Assembly: GCF_021343995.1 (NCBI RefSeq)
Contig: NZ_JAJTTE010000002.1
Location: 62,001-126,000, forward strand
Direction: 5' to 3'
DNA length: 64,000 nucleotides
From: Pseudonocardia terrae
GTDB taxonomy: Bacteria > Actinomycetota > Actinomycetes > Mycobacteriales > Pseudonocardiaceae
Shown: positions 54,711 to 63,234 of the stretch, piece after piece
Numbering within the stretch: position 1 is the stretch's first letter
Layout: the number at the start of each line of letters is the position of its first letter
Notes under the pieces: model-generated
What the model saw: only the letters and a program-made list of their open reading frames with translations
What the model was told of the DNA's origin: nothing
The model's database searches: none
Program-made: the position numbers and the translations under genes

Positions 54711-56273
54711 ATGCGGATCGGCGACATCCTGTCCTTCACGGCCGCGCGGCGCGCGGACGAACCGGCACTGCTCTTCGAGGACCGCACCTGGACCTACGCG
54801 GAGCTGGACCGCGACGTCTGTAGGCTGGCGAACGGGCTCGCCCGCCACGCCGCCCCCGGGGACCGCATCGCGATCCTCACGGAGAACCACCCCGAGTACA
54901 TCCAGGCCTACTACGGCGTGCCCGCCGCGGGCATGGCGCTGGTGTTCCTCAACTACCGGCTCAGCCCGCGCGAGGTCGCCCTCAACCTGGACGACTCCAC
55001 CCCGACCATGCTCATCACCGAGCAGAAGTACCTCGAGACGGCCCGGCAGGCGATGGCCGAGGTGCCGTCGATCCGCACCCTGGTCTGCCTCGACGGGACG
55101 CCCGACGACGCTCCGGACGGCGCCCTGACCTGGGAGGACCTCCTCGGCGAGCCGGAGGAACCGCCGGCCGTCGACGAGGGGTCGCCCGCCTGGCTGATCT
55201 ACACCTCCGGCACCACGGGACGCGCGAAGGGCGCGGTGCTGACCCACCGCAACGTCGTCGCGGCGGTGATGAACTCGCTGCTCAGCTGGGAGCACGACCA
55301 CGACCCCGGCGTGTCCCTGATGCCCTGGCCGCTGTGCCACATCGCCGGCTACGGCGTGCCGATGGCCCACCTCAAGGGCGACGCGATGGTGCTGATGCGC
55401 CGCTACGACGCCGTCGGCTTCCTGGAGGCGGTGCAGACCCACCGGGTGCGGCAGACCTCCGTGGCGCCGACGATGCTCGCCATGCTGCTGCGCCATCCGC
55501 GGTTCCGGGAGTTCGACGTCTCGTCGCTGCGCCGGATCAGCTACGGCTCGGCGCCGATGCCCGCCGCGGTGCTGCGCGAGGCGATGGCCGCGTTCCCCGA
55601 GGTCAAGTGGCAGACCGGGTTCGGGATGACCGAGCTGGCGGGCAACGTCGTCGTGCACGGCTCGGCCGACCACGTGCGGGCCCTGGAGTCCGACGAGTCC
55701 CTGCTCACCAGCGTCGGGAAGCCGCAGTGGCTGTCGTCGGTACGGATCGTCGACGCCGACGGCAACGACACGGCCGACGACGAGGTCGGCGAGCTGGTGA
55801 TCCGCGGCGACCAGGTGTGCGCCGGGTACTGGAACCGGCCCGAGGCCACCGCGGAGGCGAACCAGGACGGCTGGTTCCACAGCGGCGACCTGGCCAGGCG
55901 GGACGCCCGCGGCTACTTCTACATCGTCGACCGCAAGAAGGACATGATCCTCACCGGCGGGGAGAACGTGTACTCCCGCGAGGTCGAGGAGGTCCTGTTC
56001 CAGCATCCCGACGTGGCCGCGGCGGCCGTCGTCGGGCAACCGGACGAGGTGTGGGGCGAGATCGTCGTGGCGGTGCTGGAGCCGCTCGAGGGCCGCACGC
56101 CGACGAGCGAGGACGTGCGCGAGTTCTGCCGCGGCCACCTCGCCGGGTACAAGATCCCGCGCCGGGTGCTGCTGGTCGACGAGCTGCCGCGCACCACCAG
56201 CGGGAAGGTGCGCAAGCCGGAGCTGCGCAGCCTGGTCCGCGAGTCCGTTGACACCGCGGCGAGCCCTTCCTAA
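54711..56273 (+). CDS. Acyl-CoA ligase
   Basis: A 520-residue AMP-forming ligase. P-loop YTSGTTGRAKGA is near residues 164-175, WQTGFGMTELAGNV near 305, SGDLARRDARGYFYIVDRKK near 390, and the catalytic Lys in RTTSGKVRKPELR near the end. It should activate the free acid at the head of the pathway. ATG 54711 follows AAGGAGC. Likely in the TetR-kinase unit. Confidence 0.93.
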   Translation: MRIGDILSFTAARRADEPALLFEDRTWTYAELDRDVCRLANGLARHAAPGDRIAILTENHPEYIQAYYGVPAAGMALVFLNYRLSPREVALNLDDSTPTMLITEQKYLETARQAMAEVPSIRTLVCLDGTPDDAPDGALTWEDLLGEPEEPPAVDEGSPAWLIYTSGTTGRAKGAVLTHRNVVAAVMNSLLSWEHDHDPGVSLMPWPLCHIAGYGVPMAHLKGDAMVLMRRYDAVGFLEAVQTHRVRQTSVAPTMLAMLLRHPRFREFDVSSLRRISYGSAPMPAAVLREAMAAFPEVKWQTGFGMTELAGNVVVHGSADHVRALESDESLLTSVGKPQWLSSVRIVDADGNDTADDEVGELVIRGDQVCAGYWNRPEATAEANQDGWFHSGDLARRDARGYFYIVDRKKDMILTGGENVYSREVEEVLFQHPDVAAAAVVGQPDEVWGEIVVAVLEPLEGRTPTSEDVREFCRGHLAGYKIPRRVLLVDELPRTTSGKVRKPELRSLVRESVDTAASPS

Positions 56274-56278
56274 CGTGG

Positions 56279-56296
56279 GCTGAACGATCGTTCAGC
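56279..56296. promoter_or_regulatory. Perfect 18-bp TetR-type operator before the SMP-30 operon
   Basis: GCTGAACGATCGTTCAGC is a perfect palindrome, 42 bp before ATG 56338. It matches the operator at 50283 over 14 bases. It should let one regulator control both halves of the cluster. Confidence 0.7.
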
Positions 56297-56337
56297 ACGC
56301 TTCGTCCCCGTTCTTCCAGCGTCGGAAGGAGAACAGC

Positions 56338-57300
56338 ATGGCCAGCGTCGACCCCGCTGCCGACCCCGCCCCCGTGCTCCGCGAGGTGGCCTCCGGGCTG
56401 CGCTTCCCGGAGGGGCCGATCGCCCTCGCGGACGGCTCGGTGGTCCTCGTGGAGATCCGCCGCGGCACGCTCTCCCGGGTGTGGCCGGACGGGTCCGTCG
56501 ACGTCGTCGCCGAGCTGGGCGGCGGCCCCAACGGCGCCGCCGTCGGTCCCGACGGGGCGATCTACGTCTGCAACAACGGCGGCTTCGAGTGGCACGACCG
56601 GGCGGAGGGCATCGTCGCGCCCGGGCACCAGCCGGCCGACTACATCGGCGGCCGGATCCAGCGCGTCACGCTCGACGGCGAGGTGAAGGACCTCTACACC
56701 GAGGTCGACGGGCTGCCGCTGCGCGGGCCCAACGACATCGTCTTCGACTCCGCGGGCGGGTTCTGGTTCACCGACCTCGGCAAGAACCGCGGACGGGAGA
56801 TGGACGTCGGCCGGCTCTGTTACGCGCTGCCGGACGGGTCGTCGATCACCGAGGTGGTACACCCGCTGATCACCCCGAACGGGGTCGGGCTCTCCCCGGA
56901 CGGCTCCCGGGTCTACGTCGCCGAGACCCAGACCGGGCGGGTCTGGGAGTGGGAGGTGCTCGGCCCGGCCCGCCTCGGCCCCTGTGGCGGGCCGCCGCGC
57001 GGCCCGGGCGGGGCGAACCTGCTGCACGGCTTCCCCGGCTACCAGCTGCTCGACTCGCTGGCCGTCGACGGCGCCGGCAACGTGTGCGTCGCCACCCTCG
57101 TCACGGGGGCGGTGAGCGTCATCCGCCCGGACGGCACGCTCGACCGGCAGATCCCGGTGCCCGAGCCGGACCCGTTCGTCACGAACATCTGCTTCGCCGG
57201 CGCGGGCTCGAACACCGCGTACATCACCTCCTCCGGCCGCGGGAAGCTGTACGCGACGGAGTGGCCCTACCCGGGCCTCGACCTGGCGTTCCGGGCATGA
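56338..57300 (+). CDS. SMP-30/gluconolactonase-family lactonase
   Basis: A 320-residue six-bladed beta-propeller hydrolase. Family blocks: GLRFPEGPIAL, NGAAVGPDGAIYVCNNGG, GPNDIVFDSAGGFWFTDLG, TPNGVGLSPDGSRVYVAET; these hold the Ca2+/metal ligands Glu18-region, Asn and Asp. It would open a lactone ring. It starts the second operon of the cluster and ends overlapping the next start by 4 bp (ATGA). Confidence 0.9.
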   Translation: MASVDPAADPAPVLREVASGLRFPEGPIALADGSVVLVEIRRGTLSRVWPDGSVDVVAELGGGPNGAAVGPDGAIYVCNNGGFEWHDRAEGIVAPGHQPADYIGGRIQRVTLDGEVKDLYTEVDGLPLRGPNDIVFDSAGGFWFTDLGKNRGREMDVGRLCYALPDGSSITEVVHPLITPNGVGLSPDGSRVYVAETQTGRVWEWEVLGPARLGPCGGPPRGPGGANLLHGFPGYQLLDSLAVDGAGNVCVATLVTGAVSVIRPDGTLDRQIPVPEPDPFVTNICFAGAGSNTAYITSSGRGKLYATEWPYPGLDLAFRA

Positions 57301-58973
57301 CGATCACGTCGGGCGGGAGCGTGCGGGCCGAGCCCACCGCCGCCCTCACCGCGCCCGGGGCGGAGTTCGCGCTGGTCGACACGACCGTCCGCGGGATCCC
57401 GTGGCGGGTCTACGAGCGTGGCCCGCACACCCTGCGGGAGCTGTTCGAGATCGGCCGGGGCTGGGGCGACCGGGTCTTCACGGTGTACCGGGACGAGCAC
57501 GTCACCTACGCCGAGCACGCCGCGACCGTCGCCGGGCTGGCCCGCCTGCTGCACGACGAGTACGGGCTGCGCCAGGGCGACCGGGTCGCCGTCACGATGC
57601 GGAACTACCCGGAGTGGGCGCCCTGGTTCTACGCCTGCGCGGTGTCCGGGCTGGTGTTCGTGCCGCTCAACGCCTGGTGGACCGGGCCGGAGCTGCGCTA
57701 CGCCCTGGAGAACTGCGAGGCCCGCCTCGTGGTCGCCGACGGCGAGCGGGCGGCGATCCTGGAGGGCATCGACCTCCCGATGATCGAGGTGCGGGGGGAG
57801 GGCAGGGGCCGGCCGTGGACCGAGGTCCTGGCCGCCCTGGACCGGGACGCCGCGCTCCCGGACGTCACGATCGCCCCCGACGACGACGCCACGATCCTCT
57901 ACACCTCCGGCACCACGGGGCGGCCGAAGGGCGCGGTCGGCACGCACCGCAACCACTGCACGAACATCCTCAACACGCTGCTCGGCGCCCGGGTCGCGGC
58001 GATCGTCGCCAACGGCGGCACGCCGCCCGAACCGGATCCGGCGGCGCCGCAGCCGGGGGCGCTGTGCACGTTCCCGCTGTTCCACATCGCCGGGATCACC
58101 AGCCTGAGCTTCACCCCGCTGACCGGGGGGAAGCTCGTCACGCAGTACCGCTGGGACCCCGTCGAGGCGCTCGAGCTGGTCCGCCGGGAGGCGCTCACCG
58201 GCGTGTCCGGGGTGCCGACGGTCGGCCGGCAGCTGGTCGAGCAGGCCGCGCGCGAGGGCGGCGGGCTGCAGACGCTGGCCGCGCTCAGCATGGGCGGGGC
58301 ACCGATCCCGCCGGACCTGATCGGGCTGATCGACACCCAGTTCGCCTCGCTGGTGTCCCCGGCGAACGGCTACGGGCTCACCGAGACCACCAGCGCCGTC
58401 GTCTCCAACACCGGGCTGGACTACGTGAGCCACCCGGACAGCGTCGGCCGGCTCGCCCCGGGCGCCGACATCCGCGTCGTCGACCCCGCGACCGGGGAGG
58501 ACGCCGAGCCGGAGGGGGTGGGCGAGCTCTGGTTCCGCGGGCCCAACGTGGTGCGCGGCTACTGGAACAACCCCGGGGGCACGGCCGCGGCCTTCACCGA
58601 CGGCTGGTTCCACACCGGTGACCTGGGCTTCTTCCGGGACGGCTGGGTGTACGTCGTGGACCGGATGAAGGACGTGGTCATCCGGGGCGGCGAGAACATC
58701 TACTGCGCGGAGGTCGAGGCCGCGCTGTTCGAGCACCCGGCGGTGGCCGACGTGGCGATCGTCGGGATCCCGCACGACCGGCTCGGCGAGCAGGCCGTGG
58801 CCGTGGTGAACACCCGCGCCGACGTCACCGCGGCGGAGCTGCAGCAGCACGTCCGCGAGCGCCTGGCCGAGTTCAAGGTGCCCGAGCACGTCGTGTTCCG
58901 CGCGGAGCCGCTGCCGCGCACCCCCAGCGGCAAGGTCCTGAAGCGCGAGCTGCGCACGGAGGTGCAGGCATGA
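57297..58973 (+). CDS. Acyl-CoA ligase, second of the cluster
   Basis: A 558-residue AMP-forming enzyme. P-loop YTSGTTGRPKGA near residues 202-213, NGYGLTETTSAV near 357, FHTGDLGFFRDGWVYVVDRMKD near 440, catalytic Lys in TPSGKVLKREL near the end. Its first 35 residues are an unrelated extension. Coupled to the lactonase before it and the crotonase after it (both 4-bp overlaps). Confidence 0.93.
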   Translation: MTITSGGSVRAEPTAALTAPGAEFALVDTTVRGIPWRVYERGPHTLRELFEIGRGWGDRVFTVYRDEHVTYAEHAATVAGLARLLHDEYGLRQGDRVAVTMRNYPEWAPWFYACAVSGLVFVPLNAWWTGPELRYALENCEARLVVADGERAAILEGIDLPMIEVRGEGRGRPWTEVLAALDRDAALPDVTIAPDDDATILYTSGTTGRPKGAVGTHRNHCTNILNTLLGARVAAIVANGGTPPEPDPAAPQPGALCTFPLFHIAGITSLSFTPLTGGKLVTQYRWDPVEALELVRREALTGVSGVPTVGRQLVEQAAREGGGLQTLAALSMGGAPIPPDLIGLIDTQFASLVSPANGYGLTETTSAVVSNTGLDYVSHPDSVGRLAPGADIRVVDPATGEDAEPEGVGELWFRGPNVVRGYWNNPGGTAAAFTDGWFHTGDLGFFRDGWVYVVDRMKDVVIRGGENIYCAEVEAALFEHPAVADVAIVGIPHDRLGEQAVAVVNTRADVTAAELQQHVRERLAEFKVPEHVVFRAEPLPRTPSGKVLKRELRTEVQA

Positions 58974-59761
58974 CCGCGAGCCCGGAGACGGCGCTCACCG
59001 ACATCCGCTACGAGCAGGACGGGCACGTCGGCGTGCTCACGATCGCCCGGCCGGAGGTGCACAACGCCCTGCGCCGCAGGACGTACGACGAGCTGGAGGA
59101 CCTCGTCCGCACCACGACCGCACGGGTCCTGGTGATCACCGGCGAGGGCCGTTCGTTCTGCTCGGGCGACGACGTCCGCGAGCTGATGGGCGGGGGCGAC
59201 CCGGAGAAGCGCCCGCCCCGGCCCGCCCCGCGGCTGACCCCCGCGGCCGGTGCGCTGCTCACGTCGAACGTGCCGGTGATCGCGGCCGTCAACGGCGCGG
59301 CGGTCGGCTGGGGCATGGAGCTGGCGCTGATGGCGGACTTCCGGGTCGCGGCGCGCCGGGCGAAGTTCGGCGAGCTGTTCGTCAAGCGCGGGCTGTGCAG
59401 CGACGTCGCCGGGATCGCGCGGCTCGCCCAGCTCGTCGGCCGGGAGAAGGCGGCCGAGCTGCTGTTCACCGGCGAGGTCATCGACGCCGAGGAGGCCGGC
59501 CGGATCGGGCTGGTCGGCCGGGTCGTCGACGACGAGCAGCTGCTGCCGACCGCGCTGGAGCTGGCCGAGCGGATCGCGGCGAACCCGCCGCTGGCCGTCG
59601 GCGCGCTGAAGGCGGGGCTGCGCGAGGCGCTCGACCCGGACTGGTCCGACCTGGGCCGCTGGGTGAGCACGCGGCTGGGCGAGCTGTTCGCCACCGAGGA
59701 CCACCGCGAGGGCGTGCGGTCCTTCCTGGAGAAGCGGGAGCCGAGGTACGTGGGGCGATGA
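58970..59761 (+). CDS. Enoyl-CoA hydratase/isomerase family
   Basis: A 263-residue crotonase. Oxyanion motifs SFCSGDDVREL near 62 and NGAAVGWGMELALMADFRVA near 107 are seen. The second glutamate is kept in REKAAELLFTG; the first position is changed (FGELFVKRGL). It overlaps both neighbours by 4 bp, so it belongs to the lactonase-ligase-crotonase-kinase operon. Confidence 0.9.
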   Translation: MTASPETALTDIRYEQDGHVGVLTIARPEVHNALRRRTYDELEDLVRTTTARVLVITGEGRSFCSGDDVRELMGGGDPEKRPPRPAPRLTPAAGALLTSNVPVIAAVNGAAVGWGMELALMADFRVAARRAKFGELFVKRGLCSDVAGIARLAQLVGREKAAELLFTGEVIDAEEAGRIGLVGRVVDDEQLLPTALELAERIAANPPLAVGALKAGLREALDPDWSDLGRWVSTRLGELFATEDHREGVRSFLEKREPRYVGR

Positions 59762-60807
59762 CGACGACGAGCACCCTGGCCGGTCTGGACGCGCCGGCCG
59801 TCGAGGCGTGGCTGGCCGGCCAGGTCGAGGGCTTCGCCGCGCCGGCGCGGTTCACGCTCGTCGCGGGCGGGCGGTCCAACCTGACCTACCGGATCGACGA
59901 CGCCGCGGGCCACTCCTATGCGTTGCGCCGCCCGCCGACCGGGGGCGTGCTCAGCACCGCGCACGACATGAGCCGCGAGTGGCGGTTCGTCTCGGCGATG
60001 GCGCCGACCGCGGTCCCCGTCGCCCCGCCCCGCGCGTACTGCGCCGACCTGGCGGTGACCGGCGCGGAGTTCTACGTCATGGACTTCGTCGAGGGTACGG
60101 TCCTCGCCGACCCGGCCGCCGCCGAGTCGCTCGTCCCCGCGGCCCGCGCCCGGGCGGGGGAATACGTCGTCGAGGTGCTGGCCGCGCTGCACGCGCTCGA
60201 CCCCGCCGACGTGGGGCTGGAGGGCTCGCGCAAGGGCTACGCCGAGCGGCAGCTCGCGCGGTGGCACCAGCAGATCCGCAACTCCGGCGTCGAGGGCGCC
60301 GAGCTGGCGTTGCTCGACGAGATCCACGCCGCCCTCGCCGCGCACGTCCCGCCGCAGTCCCGCGGGATCGTGCACGGCGACTTCCGGCCCGGGAACATGA
60401 CCTTCGGCCCGGACGGGACGGTCCGGGCGGTCTTCGACTGGGAGCTGGCCACCCTCGGCGACCCGATGGCCGACCTCGGCTACCTGGTCTCGCTCTGGCA
60501 GGAGCCCGGCGACGAGCTGCCCGAGGGCGCCGACCCGGGACCCACCACGGTCCCCGGCTTCCCGACCCGGGACGAGCTCGTCGCCCGGTACGCGCGGACC
60601 ACCGGGCGGGACGTGTCGGACCTCCCGTACTGGATCGCCTTCAACCGCTGGCGTTCGGCGTGCATCCTCGCCGGCGTGCAGGCCCGGTACCTCGCCGGCG
60701 TGATGGCCGACGACGGCTACGCCGACCAGGTCCGCGCCCGCGTCGCCACCGGCCGGCTGCTCGGCGAGTCCGCGAAGGAGGCGTTGGTCGCGGCCGGGCT
60801 GGGCTGA
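59758..60807 (+). CDS. APH-type acyl-CoA kinase (ACAD10/11-like phosphotransferase)
   Basis: A 349-residue kinase-fold protein. Motifs: FTLVAGGRSNLTYRI near 40, YVMDFVEGTVL near 103, IVHGDFRPGN with His206, Asp208 and Asn213, and VFDWELATLGDPMADLGYL near 225. Unlike the kinase at 53233 it has no DUF6285 tail. A second copy suggests either two substrates or a paired complex. Its 3' end overlaps the AraC gene on the other strand by 91 bp. Confidence 0.9.
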   Translation: MTTTSTLAGLDAPAVEAWLAGQVEGFAAPARFTLVAGGRSNLTYRIDDAAGHSYALRRPPTGGVLSTAHDMSREWRFVSAMAPTAVPVAPPRAYCADLAVTGAEFYVMDFVEGTVLADPAAAESLVPAARARAGEYVVEVLAALHALDPADVGLEGSRKGYAERQLARWHQQIRNSGVEGAELALLDEIHAALAAHVPPQSRGIVHGDFRPGNMTFGPDGTVRAVFDWELATLGDPMADLGYLVSLWQEPGDELPEGADPGPTTVPGFPTRDELVARYARTTGRDVSDLPYWIAFNRWRSACILAGVQARYLAGVMADDGYADQVRARVATGRLLGESAKEALVAAGLG

Positions 60808-61592
60808 GCGCTGCCCCCCGTGCGGGTCGCGGGGTCCCGGAACGCGCTGGGCGGTGCGCCGAGGAGCTGCGTGAACATCGTGGTGAAGGCGCCCGGCCCG
60901 GCGTAGCCGAGGTCGGCGGCGATCTCGGTGACCGGGCGGCCCGCGGCCAGCTCGGGCAGGGCGTGGAGGGCGCAGGCCCGGCGGCGCCACGACGCCAGGC
61001 CCGTCCCGGTCTCCGCGGTGAACCGGCGGTGCAGCGTGCGGACGCTGACGTGCAGCCCGGCGGCCCAGGCCTCGGGCCGGGCGTCGATCCGCGGTCGGGC
61101 GAGGAACTCCCGGCACAACGCGCGCAGCGCCGGGTCGGCCGGCAGCGGCAGGTCGAGGGGGAGCGGCGCGGAGCGGCGGATCTCGTGCAGGACCAGGGCG
61201 AGCAGGGCGGCGTCGCGGCCGTGCGTCGCGTACCGGGGCTCGACGTCGACGGCCTCGCACACCAGCTCCCGCAGCAGCGCCGGGACCTCGACGACCCGGC
61301 ACCGGGGCGGGAACCAGGGCACGGCGCGCGGTTCGAGGTAGAGGCTGCGGGTGCTGACGCCGTCCATGAGGACGGCGTGCTCGGTGCCGGGCGGGATCAG
61401 CACCGCGCGGTGCGGCGGGACCGTCCAGCTGCCGTCCGCGGTCTCGACGCGCATCGACCCCGTGACGCCGTAGAGGAACTGGGCGCGGCGGTGGCGGTGC
61501 GCGGGCAGCTGCGTGCTCGGTGGATAGGTGGTGCCGATCGCGACGACGTCCCGGTCGAGGGCGTCGACCTCGTCGATCGGGACGTCACGCAC
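60717..61592 (-). CDS. AraC-family regulator with cupin sensor
   Basis: A 291-residue regulator. An N-terminal cupin (about 20-110: LPAHRHRRAQFLYGVTGSM) is followed by two helix-turn-helix motifs near the C-terminus (SVRTLHRRFTAETG; VTEIAADLGYAGPGAFTTMFTQLLGAPPSAFR). Beyond the usual end the protein runs about 30 residues into DNA antisense to the kinase gene. GTG 61592 gives a family-like N-terminus; ATG 61652 is the longer option. It is divergent from the TauE gene, a possible target. Confidence 0.85.
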   Translation of the reverse strand: MRDVPIDEVDALDRDVVAIGTTYPPSTQLPAHRHRRAQFLYGVTGSMRVETADGSWTVPPHRAVLIPPGTEHAVLMDGVSTRSLYLEPRAVPWFPPRCRVVEVPALLRELVCEAVDVEPRYATHGRDAALLALVLHEIRRSAPLPLDLPLPADPALRALCREFLARPRIDARPEAWAAGLHVSVRTLHRRFTAETGTGLASWRRRACALHALPELAAGRPVTEIAADLGYAGPGAFTTMFTQLLGAPPSAFRDPATRTGGSAQPSPAATNASFADSPSSRPVATRARTWSA

Positions 61593-61664
61593 CCGTCCGA
61601 GGGTAGTGGCCGGAACTCGGAGGAAGGCGTCCCACGGACGAATGCCCGTCACCGCGGTGCGACC

Positions 61665-61670
61665 TACGGT
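61665..61670 (+). promoter_or_regulatory. -10 element before the TauE/SafE gene
   Basis: TACGGT is 8 bases upstream of GTG 61679; leaderless start likely. Confidence 0.45.
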
Positions 61671-61678
61671 CGGGACAC

Positions 61679-62443
61679 GTGCTCACCACGATCGCCGTCC
61701 TCGTCGGGTTCGGGTGCCTCAGCGGGCTGACCACGGTGCTGTTCGGGTTCGGCGGCGGCTTCGTGACCGTCCCGGTGGTGTACGCCGTCGCCGCGTCGGG
61801 GCCGCAGGCCATGCACCTGGCCGTCGGCACCTCGACCGCGGTCATGGTCGTCAACGCCGCCGGCGGGACCCTCGCGCAGTACCGGTCCGGCCGACTGCGC
61901 CGCGACTACGTGTGGCCGCTGGCCGGCTACGTCGCGATCGGCGCCGCGCTCGGCGCGCTCGCGGCCACCGCGGCCCCCGACGGCCTGCTGCACGTGCTGT
62001 TCGCGGTCTACCTGGGGCTCACCATCGTCGACAGCCTGGTGCGGCGCGGGTTCCTGCGCGGCGGTGTCCCGCGCCCGCTCGGGGCGCGGACCGCCTCGCT
62101 GGGCGGGGTCACGATCGGGGCGGTCGCGAGCTTCCTCGGCGTGGGCGGCAGCGTGATGACCGTGCCGCTGCTGCGCCGGCGCGGCCTACCGATGGCCCAC
62201 GCCGTGGCGATGGCGAACCCGCTGAGCCTGCCGGTCGCCGTCGTCGCCACGGCGGTGTACCTGACCGTCCCCGCCCCGGACGGGTCGCGCGGCGTCGACC
62301 TGCTCGCCGGGGCACTGCTGCTCGCGGGCTCGTTGCCGACCATCGGGGTCGTCCGGCGGCTGCTGCCGCACGTCCCCGACCGCGTGCACGCCGTCGCCTA
62401 CGTCGGGTTGCTCGTCGTCGCGCTCGTCGCGGTGCTGGTCTGA
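61679..62443 (+). CDS. TauE/SafE-family membrane permease
   Basis: A 254-residue protein with about eight hydrophobic helices, including the paired glycine-rich repeats GLTTVLFGFGGGFVTVP near 15-31 and SFLGVGGSVMTVP near 146, which are the family signature. It exports sulfite, sulfoacetate or related organic anions. Substrate unknown; the divergent AraC gene may regulate it. Confidence 0.9.
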   Translation: MLTTIAVLVGFGCLSGLTTVLFGFGGGFVTVPVVYAVAASGPQAMHLAVGTSTAVMVVNAAGGTLAQYRSGRLRRDYVWPLAGYVAIGAALGALAATAAPDGLLHVLFAVYLGLTIVDSLVRRGFLRGGVPRPLGARTASLGGVTIGAVASFLGVGGSVMTVPLLRRRGLPMAHAVAMANPLSLPVAVVATAVYLTVPAPDGSRGVDLLAGALLLAGSLPTIGVVRRLLPHVPDRVHAVAYVGLLVVALVAVLV

Positions 62444-62454
62444 GACCCGCCCTG

Positions 62455-62493
62455 CGACAGCGGGCCGACAGCGCACCCGACAGCCCGCCGACG
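62455..62493. repeat. Short CGACAGC repeats after the TauE gene
   Basis: CGACAGC occurs at 62455, 62466 and 62478, with CGACGG at 62489, giving an 11-12 bp period in the gap before the GNAT gene. No function is evident. Confidence 0.7.
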
Positions 62494-62557
62494 GTCGCGT
62501 GACACCGCGAGGGCGGACCGTCGTCGCCGACCCAGTCACCGACCCGGGGAGGCCCCG

Positions 62558-63181
62558 ATGACGACCGTCCAGGCCGACACCGTCCACGTCCGTCGCGCCG
62601 CCGAGGGCGAGCGCCCGGCCGTGGCCGCGACGCTCGCCGCGGCCTTCCGCGACGACCCCGTCTTCGCCTGGGCCCACCCGGAGCCGGTGGGCCGGGCGGA
62701 CCGGACGCGCTTCTTCTTCGACCTCGCCGTCGACGTGCTCGCGCAGCACGACGACATCTGGGCCGCGGATGCGGACGCCGAAGGGGCGATCGACGGCGCC
62801 GCCCTGTGGGTGCCGCACAGCCGGGCCCCCATGTCCGACGAGGAGGGCGAGGCCTTCGGCGCCGCCCTCGCACAGCGGGCCGGCGACGACGCCGAGCGGC
62901 TCTTCGCGCTGATGACCACGATGGAGCAGCACCATCCGCAGGAGCCGCACGAGTACCTGTGGTTCCTCGGCGTGCACCCGGACCGGCAGGGGCGCGGGCT
63001 CGGCGCCGCGACCATGGCACCCGTCCTCGCCCGCGCCGACCGGGCCGGCCACCCCGCCTACCTCGAGGCGACCAGCGTCCGCAGCAAGGCCCTCTACGAG
63101 CGGCACGGCTTCGTCGCCGCCACCCCGATCGCGGTCGACGACAGCCCGCCGCTCTGGCCGATGTGGCGGGAGCCGCGCTGA
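62558..63181 (+). CDS. GNAT-family N-acetyltransferase
   Basis: A 207-residue acetyltransferase. The acetyl-CoA loop is in LGVHPDRQGRGLGAATM near 139-155 (Q/RxxGxG/A), and the following YLEATSVRSKALYERHGF is motif B. ATG 62558 follows GGGGAGG. Substrate unknown. Confidence 0.88.
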   Translation: MTTVQADTVHVRRAAEGERPAVAATLAAAFRDDPVFAWAHPEPVGRADRTRFFFDLAVDVLAQHDDIWAADADAEGAIDGAALWVPHSRAPMSDEEGEAFGAALAQRAGDDAERLFALMTTMEQHHPQEPHEYLWFLGVHPDRQGRGLGAATMAPVLARADRAGHPAYLEATSVRSKALYERHGFVAATPIAVDDSPPLWPMWREPR

Positions 63182-63209
63182 CCGGGCCCGGCTCGGGCGG
63201 ATCACCGAT

Positions 63210-63234
63210 GGCGGCCGCTCAGGAGGCGGCCGCC
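63210..63234. terminator. Hairpin at the GNAT/ABC convergence
   Basis: GGCGGCCGC and GCGGCCGCC form a 9-bp stem with a 7-base loop that includes the stop codon of the ABC gene; it can act in both directions. Confidence 0.55.
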
